Below, one piece after another: positions 5,777 to 10,568 of a stretch of DNA of 10,568 nt (position 1 is its first letter; the number at the start of each line of letters is the position of its first letter). The position numbers and the translations under genes were made by a program. This DNA is from PVC group bacterium. Its GTDB lineage: Bacteria > Verrucomicrobiota > Kiritimatiellia > SS1-B-03-39 > UBA6053. Below the pieces are notes generated by a model. It saw only the letters and a program-made list of their open reading frames with translations. It did no database searches and was not told the origin of the DNA. The stretch is from assembly GCA_003565035.1 (NCBI GenBank), contig PXDP01000202.1, positions 1 to 10,568 of the forward strand, in the 5' to 3' direction.

Positions 5777-6340
5777 ATGATCCGATTAATTCGATTCTTT
5801 TGTTACGTCTGCCTGCTTCTTCTTCCGTTGGCGGGCCATACTCAACAGCAAACCTGGCGGAGCGCGGACGGTCAGCACAGTTTTCAGGGGGAATTCGTGC
5901 GGCTGCACAACGAGGTGGTGACCCTCCATTCGCATAACACCCTGATGCGCCTCCAGCTTCTGGAAAACGGAAACGAGGTGAAGCACCCCATTATCGAGTT
6001 GCGGGCGCACAATTATGAGGTCCACGACCGCCGGCGGGTTGGGCGGTATTTCCAGGCCATGGAATCCCCGCTGAAACGGGTAGGCAACACCGTTACCTGG
6101 CGCGGCCGCATGGCCAACAATGTCGTGCTGGAATTTGTGTTTGAGCTGGGCAATGAGGGGGTCGAGTTCGGTTATCGCCGGGAAGTGCCAGAGGGGTTGA
6201 AAGAGGATCAGGGCAGTATGCGCTTCGTCTTTTACGAAGGCGGACGTCCCTTTTATACCCTGATGCAGGTGCGGAACCGCTATCCTGACGGCCCAACCCA
6301 CGACCGGATCCAAGGCATGTTCGGCATTCATTTCCGCTAA
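5777..6340 (+). CDS. Small secreted SHD1-like (SLA1 homology) protein
   Basis: A 187-residue protein with a clear signal peptide (RLIRFF, then the hydrophobic CYVCLLLLPLAG; likely cleavage near residues 20-23; no lipobox cysteine). Residues about 25-75 (TWRSADGQHSFQGEFVRLHN, then VVTLHSHNTLMRLQL) follow the SHD1-like pattern W.s.DG.....eFv.l....V.L, seen in many planctomycete and verrucomicrobial exported proteins. Residues about 100-185 are a second beta-rich part (VTWRGRMANNVVLEFVFELG, then FGYRREVP) that I do not recognise. Function is unknown; a binding or structural role outside the cytoplasm is inferred. The ATG at 5777 has GGAG at 5766-5769, 7 nt upstream. It is divergent from the phosphodiester glycosidase gene and convergent with the beta-helix gene, whose stop lies 67 bp away. 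Its base composition is somewhat less GC-rich than its neighbours. Confidence 0.75.
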   Translation: MIRLIRFFCYVCLLLLPLAGHTQQQTWRSADGQHSFQGEFVRLHNEVVTLHSHNTLMRLQLLENGNEVKHPIIELRAHNYEVHDRRRVGRYFQAMESPLKRVGNTVTWRGRMANNVVLEFVFELGNEGVEFGYRREVPEGLKEDQGSMRFVFYEGGRPFYTLMQVRNRYPDGPTHDRIQGMFGIHFR

Positions 6341-6407
6341 GGACCAGCTTGTGAAGAAAGGTTGTTTTCGCGGTGCACGATACGCTGCGTCAGGGTCCGC
6401 ATCGCCG

Positions 6408-9338
6408 TCACCGCGCCGATGAGCATAAACCGGTGTGAACAGGGATGATGGAGCCATAACTCCGGTTGTTGGAGCTGGCGGCGGCGGACCCGAAGAGCGC
6501 GTAATGATCGCCTTTGCCGTCGGGGTCCGCGGGCCGGGGAATGTCCACCATGATCTCCAGCAGAAACTCTTCGCTCTCCACGGGAATCTTCTGCAGATCC
6601 AGCGGAACCAGGGCGCTGAGGCTGTAGCCCTCCGGATGAGGACGGCTTCGCAGGCAGACCGTGTCCAGGATCTCATGGCGCTGATTCTGCAGCAGGGCAC
6701 CGCAGTCCGAATTTCCACCGACGGACGGGGCCAGAAAGACCTGCCGGAGCACCCCGGGATTGCGGGCGTGGAGATCCGGCAGCCGCTCTTCGGGTCTGGA
6801 CGCGAAGATCTGAATGCAGGAGCCCTTCCACAGCGGGTACCCCCGGTGCATCTGCCCGTCCCGCACCAGAACATCCAGAGCCAGACAGCTTCCCGCCACG
6901 GCCAGACGCACCTCGGCCACTTCTTTTTTAAACGTGCGGACGAAACGGGGACGCTGAGCGGACAGCAGCGAGGACAACTTATCCATGTCCGTGGCCTCCG
7001 GCAGCCGGGGCACCTCCCAGCGCGATGCGTCATCCTCCACCGCCGCGTTCAACAGCGTCGGGAAAAGGGACGGCGTTTCGGGCAGGGTTTCGATCCAGAA
7101 CGGTCCCGGATCAAGAATGCGGAAAGCGAATTCGAACGCGCGCGTCTCTCCTGGCGGGATGCCCCCAGATTCGAGCAGCGGATCGGCGTCAAATGCGATG
7201 CGTCCGGGCGGTTCGGCCTTTAGTCGCAGGCGGCCACCGGCGGGAATCCGCCCCTCGTTGCGCAAATGGACGGTCACCCGGTCTTCGGTAAACGTCAGCT
7301 CCGTGGAGAGGATTTCCTTTTCTGCTTCGGGCGGCGGAGTCCAGTCCCGGTAGTGGGCCGGACGGGCGCCCCGTGTCCGGGGACCGGCGCGGTGCGGATC
7401 GATGGGCTCGAAGCCCAGGGCCAGGGCCGGGGAATCCGAACGCAGGGTGAAGTCGTCGGCGGCGGGATCCGCGAAGAGCGGATCGGCCATCACGGTGTTC
7501 GCGTGCTGGCCGAGCGCCTGCCAGTCCGACAGACGCATGCCCCAGCCCATGTCGCCGTCCGATGCGCCGCCCCAGAAGAGATTGTCACGGTAGAGGGCGT
7601 AACCGGGGGTTCCGTCAATCTCCAGATATCCCGCTTCCCAAAAAACAAGATTCCGCTCGAAAATCGCCGCACGCCCCTCCTCCTTGTTTCCGAGCACCAC
7701 CTGGGGGCTGGCGCAAAGCGCAAGGATGTTGTTGCGGGCATGATTGTCCCGTCCGAAATGGGTGCGGTAGCCGGGGCCGTCACAGCGGTACACCAGGTTG
7801 TTCTCCAGCAGCAGCCCGGTGGTGCCCTCGTCGGGATACAACCCCCGTCCGCCGTAGAAGTACATGCCCACGTGATGGATCACATTGCCGCGCACCACCG
7901 AACCCGGATGCCGTCCCAGCGTATAAATCCCGCCGTTGTCGCTGAGCAGACGCTCCCAGTTGATGTGGTGAATATGGTTATATTCGATGCGGTTGTCCAC
8001 CGTGCGGGTGGGCGCGTAGCCCCAGGTCCAGCCGCTGGAGAGCCCCGTGTAGCGGAAGTGGTGTATGTGATTGTGAACAACACGGTTATAGCCACAGTCG
8101 CCGATCCAGACCCCGATGGCGCTCGGGAAGATTTTTCCGCCGTCATGAATTTCACAGTCGCAGACCGTGGCGTGCATGGGTTTGACGGCCGATGCGCCTC
8201 CCCTGGCCCGGGTCTCCACATCAGGACGCTCCGTCTTGCCGATCCGCACCCCGCCGGCGCCGAGATCGTGCAGGACACAGGCCGCCACGCGGTTGCCGCC
8301 GCAGCCGTCCCGCATCTCCACCCCGTATTGCGCCACCCGGCTGATTTCGCAGCCGTAAAGCGCGCAGTCCTCGGCAAAGTCCATGCACACCGCGCCGGGC
8401 GCCAGCACTGCCGCCTGCATCGAGGCCGTCCGCTCCGGCGGATACGACCACTCCGCATGCTGGAGGGAGAGGTTCTCCACTACGATATGCCGAACCGGCG
8501 CTTCCTCCGTGCCGGCGAAACGCACCAATTCTCCCAGCACGGGCGCGACCACTTCGACATCCTCCGGCCTTTCCCCCTCCATCGGCAGATAATACAGCCT
8601 GCCCGCCGGACGGTCCAGATACCACTCCCCGGGCTCCGTCAGGGCCTCGAACACATTCTCAGCATAGTAGCGAGCCATCATCCCCTGCTCGTCAATCGGT
8701 TTGCGTTCACAGCCGGTGACAAAGCGCACCTCCCGCTTCGCCACATCCAGCGCGCGGATGCGCAAATGGTTCTCCTCCCAATACTGCAGGGTGATCAGTC
8801 TCACATCATCCAGGTTGCGCCAGGCCTGAAGATCGCCTTCCGCGAATTCCGCGCGGTCGGGTGCCTCGGCCTTCCATTCGGTGAAACGGTGATAACCCTG
8901 CTTCGGCCAGCGCGGCCGCGGGCAGCGCCGTCCGTTGACAAACAACTGCGTGAAATTCCAGTCGCCCGCGCGTACCTCCGGCAGCTCCGCCACCCAGCAG
9001 GGCCGGCCGTTCACTTCGCCTCGGGTCCAGCCGCTGATTTCCCGTCCGCCGCTGAGCACCGGACGATCGCCGGGATAGGCCCCGAAGACCACCGGACAGC
9101 TCTCCGACCCCGAATCCTCCGAACCGAACACAAGAGGCTCGCTCAGGCGATACACACCGCCTCGCAGCAGCACCCGCCGCGCTCCCGCTTCGCTCTTCGG
9201 CAGCTCCCGCAGCAGATCCCGCGCCCGCGCGGGGGTCGCAAGCGGTCCGTCCCGTCCGTCTGCCGACGGATCCGGCAGCCGCCCGCTCCATGCGTCGTTT
9301 CCGTTCGGTGATACATACAATCTCATCGTATCCTTCAT
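6408..9338 (-). CDS. GH141-like right-handed parallel beta-helix glycosidase with CBM9-like C-terminal domain
   Basis: About 976 residues. The N-terminus (MRLYVSPNGNDAWSGRLP; PLATPARARDLLRE; RRVLLRGGVYRLSEPLVFG; FVNGRRCPRPRWPKQGY) is typical of large beta-helix glycosidases related to GH141, a family known for fucosidase and xylanase activity on complex plant glycans. Residues about 285-645 are helix coils with histidine/asparagine turns (HNHIHHFRYTG, YNHIHHINWE, SDNGGIYTLG, YPDEGTTGLLLENN). Residues about 675-765 form an Ig-like linker (VTVHLRNEGRIPAGGRLRL). Residues about 800-976 look like a CBM9/DOMON-type sandwich (LALDVLVRD, then PLWKGSCIQIF, ending SSNNRSYGS). Start: the frame extends to a GTG at 9380 overlapping the upstream stop, but the ATG at 9338 has GGAA at the 7-nt spacing used elsewhere here and begins with the conserved end. 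Neither start gives a signal peptide, so the enzyme may act in the cytoplasm. It follows the 9377-10568 gene in an operon. Confidence 0.8.
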   Translation of the reverse strand: MKDTMRLYVSPNGNDAWSGRLPDPSADGRDGPLATPARARDLLRELPKSEAGARRVLLRGGVYRLSEPLVFGSEDSGSESCPVVFGAYPGDRPVLSGGREISGWTRGEVNGRPCWVAELPEVRAGDWNFTQLFVNGRRCPRPRWPKQGYHRFTEWKAEAPDRAEFAEGDLQAWRNLDDVRLITLQYWEENHLRIRALDVAKREVRFVTGCERKPIDEQGMMARYYAENVFEALTEPGEWYLDRPAGRLYYLPMEGERPEDVEVVAPVLGELVRFAGTEEAPVRHIVVENLSLQHAEWSYPPERTASMQAAVLAPGAVCMDFAEDCALYGCEISRVAQYGVEMRDGCGGNRVAACVLHDLGAGGVRIGKTERPDVETRARGGASAVKPMHATVCDCEIHDGGKIFPSAIGVWIGDCGYNRVVHNHIHHFRYTGLSSGWTWGYAPTRTVDNRIEYNHIHHINWERLLSDNGGIYTLGRHPGSVVRGNVIHHVGMYFYGGRGLYPDEGTTGLLLENNLVYRCDGPGYRTHFGRDNHARNNILALCASPQVVLGNKEEGRAAIFERNLVFWEAGYLEIDGTPGYALYRDNLFWGGASDGDMGWGMRLSDWQALGQHANTVMADPLFADPAADDFTLRSDSPALALGFEPIDPHRAGPRTRGARPAHYRDWTPPPEAEKEILSTELTFTEDRVTVHLRNEGRIPAGGRLRLKAEPPGRIAFDADPLLESGGIPPGETRAFEFAFRILDPGPFWIETLPETPSLFPTLLNAAVEDDASRWEVPRLPEATDMDKLSSLLSAQRPRFVRTFKKEVAEVRLAVAGSCLALDVLVRDGQMHRGYPLWKGSCIQIFASRPEERLPDLHARNPGVLRQVFLAPSVGGNSDCGALLQNQRHEILDTVCLRSRPHPEGYSLSALVPLDLQKIPVESEEFLLEIMVDIPRPADPDGKGDHYALFGSAAASSNNRSYGSIIPVHTGLCSSAR

Positions 9339-9345
9339 CTTGTTT

Positions 9346-9349
9346 TTCC
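9346..9349 (-). promoter_or_regulatory. Likely ribosome-binding site choosing the beta-helix start at 9338
   Basis: GGAA on the minus strand, 7 nt before the ATG at 9338, lies downstream of the preceding gene's stop. The competing GTG at 9380 overlaps that stop (GTGA) and has no clear Shine-Dalgarno at normal distance. A second in-frame ATG at 9326 has AAGGA only 4 nt away. Confidence 0.5.
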
Positions 9350-9376
9350 AGGTTGGGTTTGTGAAATGCGTGTGGA

Positions 9377-10568
9377 TCACTCCATTACCCTGCCGATTTT
9401 CAGCTCGGTGATTTCGACGTCCTGCATGACGTTGTGCCAGTTGCGGAAGCTGCCGAAGGCCAGGCCTCGCAGGTCGCTATCCCTGCCGCCGACGGTTTTG
9501 AGCAAATCGCCGTTGAGATAAAATTCCCAGTCCGCGCCCCGGCGGCGGATGGCGGCGCGGTGCCATTGGTTGGGCGCCAGGTTTTCCGTCAGCGCTTCGC
9601 CCAGTCCGTATAGGGTAACCGGTGCGCCGGACTGACGCCGATTGCAGAGCTGCAGCAGGGACAGGTACTCGCTGGTGCGGCCGCGTCCGCCCCGCTTCAA
9701 GCCGATGAGCCCGCCGTCCGACGAGGCTTCATAGAGAAGCGACCCATGGGGGAGCGTCCCGAAAAGCCGGAAGTCGAACTGAATGACCCAGTCGCTGTCC
9801 GACGGAAGCAGCTCGTCGGATACCGACCAGACACTGACATGGGATCGGCGGTCCTGTAAATGCAGAGCCGACCGCGCGCCATTTTTACGTACCCCGGCGA
9901 TGCCATGTACATGCCCGTCGGTCTGCTGCACATAGTGCCGCCAGCCCTCGGGGATGCCGCCCGCCTCCGCCCCGGAAAAATCCTCACTCAGGATTTCCCC
10001 CCGGCCCAGATCGGATTTCTCCGGCTCCGGCAGCGCGATCCGCACCGGACGGTGAATGCCGGAATCGCCCTGCGAGCTGTGCTTGCGCACCACCAGCACG
10101 TTGCGGCCGGCCTTGAGCCGCTCCGCCGGCACCTGAATCTGGAAGGGGCGGTTCCATAGGTCGCCCACCGTGATTTCCTCTCCCTCCATCCATTCGGACT
10201 CGAGGGTGTGCTCGCCGACGGGCACCCCGTTGACATAGACCCAGGCCTGCTCGTCGACTCCGCCAAAGTGAAGCTCGACCCCCTGCCGCGCCTGCGCCTC
10301 ATCCAGGGTGAAGCCGACCTGATACCAGCCGAAGCCGAGGTAGCGGCCGACCTCCGTGCGGGAAAGGTGGGCCGGCACGGTCACCGCCTGCCAGTCTTCG
10401 TCCCCGGCGGCCTCCGCCGCGAACCATTGCTTTGCCACCCCCACGTTCCCGGGGTCTTTGCGGAAACGCCACGCGCCCCAGGCCTCGGCGGGCAGCCAGG
10501 AACCGTCGAAGCGCAAACGCTGCTCCCGCTCCATGGCGGCGGCGAAGTCGGCGGCGCGCCCAATGCGC
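9377..10568 (-). CDS. GH2-type sugar-binding jelly-roll plus LamG-like protein, 5' end outside window
   Basis: The frame is open from the window's right edge to the TGA at 9377-9379. Eleven codons (RIGRAADFAAA) precede the ATG at 10534, with no stop and no ribosome-binding site, so that ATG is probably internal and the N-terminus lies beyond the window. Counted from that ATG, residues about 8-168 are a galactose-binding-like jelly roll as at the N-terminus of GH2 enzymes: WRFRKDPGN, VTVPAHLSRTEVGRYLGFGW, VELHFGGVDEQAWVYVNG and RNVLVVRKH. Residues about 180-384 form a second sandwich of LamG/concanavalin type (ILSEDFSG, VIQFDFRLFG, NQWHRAAIRRRGADWEFYLN, VEITELKIG). No catalytic domain is visible in this part, so it could be a binding protein or the tail of a larger enzyme. 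It is directly upstream of the beta-helix glycosidase gene and likely cotranscribed with it. Confidence 0.72.
   Translation of the reverse strand, partial: RIGRAADFAAAMEREQRLRFDGSWLPAEAWGAWRFRKDPGNVGVAKQWFAAEAAGDEDWQAVTVPAHLSRTEVGRYLGFGWYQVGFTLDEAQARQGVELHFGGVDEQAWVYVNGVPVGEHTLESEWMEGEEITVGDLWNRPFQIQVPAERLKAGRNVLVVRKHSSQGDSGIHRPVRIALPEPEKSDLGRGEILSEDFSGAEAGGIPEGWRHYVQQTDGHVHGIAGVRKNGARSALHLQDRRSHVSVWSVSDELLPSDSDWVIQFDFRLFGTLPHGSLLYEASSDGGLIGLKRGGRGRTSEYLSLLQLCNRRQSGAPVTLYGLGEALTENLAPNQWHRAAIRRRGADWEFYLNGDLLKTVGGRDSDLRGLAFGSFRNWHNVMQDVEITELKIGRVME

Noticed and set aside
6341..6407. Possible bidirectional terminator between the convergent genes
   Set aside because: Only short partial pairings (GGACC/GGTCC; CGCGGTGCAC against CTGCG) and no T-run were seen, so no convincing stem.
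5786..7033. 415-residue minus-strand frame spanning the SHD1-like gene and the end of the beta-helix gene
   Set aside because: It overlaps two better supported genes in other frames, and its C/R/W-rich first half is typical of a shadow.
7266..9311. 681-residue forward frame opposite the beta-helix gene
   Set aside because: It is low-complexity in H/R/A/P and antisense to a gene with clear beta-helix family features. It is a codon-bias shadow.
10532..10534. ATG at 10534 as the true start of the right-edge gene
   Set aside because: The frame continues upstream to the window edge with protein-like codons and no Shine-Dalgarno precedes the ATG, so it is more likely internal.

Overview
The window looks like part of the chromosome of a heterotrophic, polysaccharide-degrading bacterium of the Planctomycetes-Verrucomicrobia-Chlamydiae group. 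A member of Kiritimatiellota or a relative (Verrucomicrobiota, Lentisphaerota) is the best guess. This rests on protein style rather than on a marker gene: a secreted protein ending in a degenerate WFDRWGL / GTDP..PEQVF module, a small SLA1-homology-like (SHD1) secreted protein, and parallel beta-helix and CBM9-like glycosidase architectures. Intergenic GCCCC-AAA-GGGGC hairpins and a TTGAAT/CCAATATCCAAC-type repeat point the same way. Coding DNA is GC-rich. No rRNA, tRNA, CRISPR array, phage gene or intact transposase was seen.

Layout. 1-606 (+) is the 3' part of a WYL-domain transcriptional regulator, open at the window edge. Near base 555 it runs, out of frame, into the C-terminal remnant of an alpha-galactosidase-like glycosidase (about 551-928, +). 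929-1965 holds no gene I can support. It contains a 9-bp hairpin, a three-copy 25-bp tandem repeat built into a roughly 215-bp imperfect palindrome (1437-1651), and an AT-rich repeat near 1883-1917. 1966-3063 (-) is an intact MalK/UgpC/MsmX-class sugar ABC transporter ATPase with no permease or binding-protein gene beside it. Upstream of it lies a pair of 12-bp direct repeats two helical turns apart. 3205-5562 (-) is a secreted NAGPA-type phosphodiester glycosidase with C-terminal beta-sandwich domains. It is divergent, across an AT-rich promoter region, from a small secreted SHD1-like protein (5777-6340, +). 6408-9338 (-) is a GH141-like right-handed beta-helix glycosidase with a CBM9-like tail. 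It sits in an operon behind 9377-10568 (-), a sugar-binding jelly-roll plus LamG-like protein whose 5' end is outside the window.

How the genes fit together. The theme is glycan capture and breakdown: beta-helix glycosidase, GH2-type sugar-binding protein, phosphodiester glycosidase, remnant alpha-galactosidase, and an ATPase that could energise one or more sugar importers encoded elsewhere. Three genes share the same start architecture, GGAG exactly 7 nt before ATG. A GGAA at the same distance supports the chosen start of the beta-helix gene. I found no convincing new multi-gene system. The most unusual structures are the palindromic element with covarying local hairpins and the regulator/glycosidase junction.
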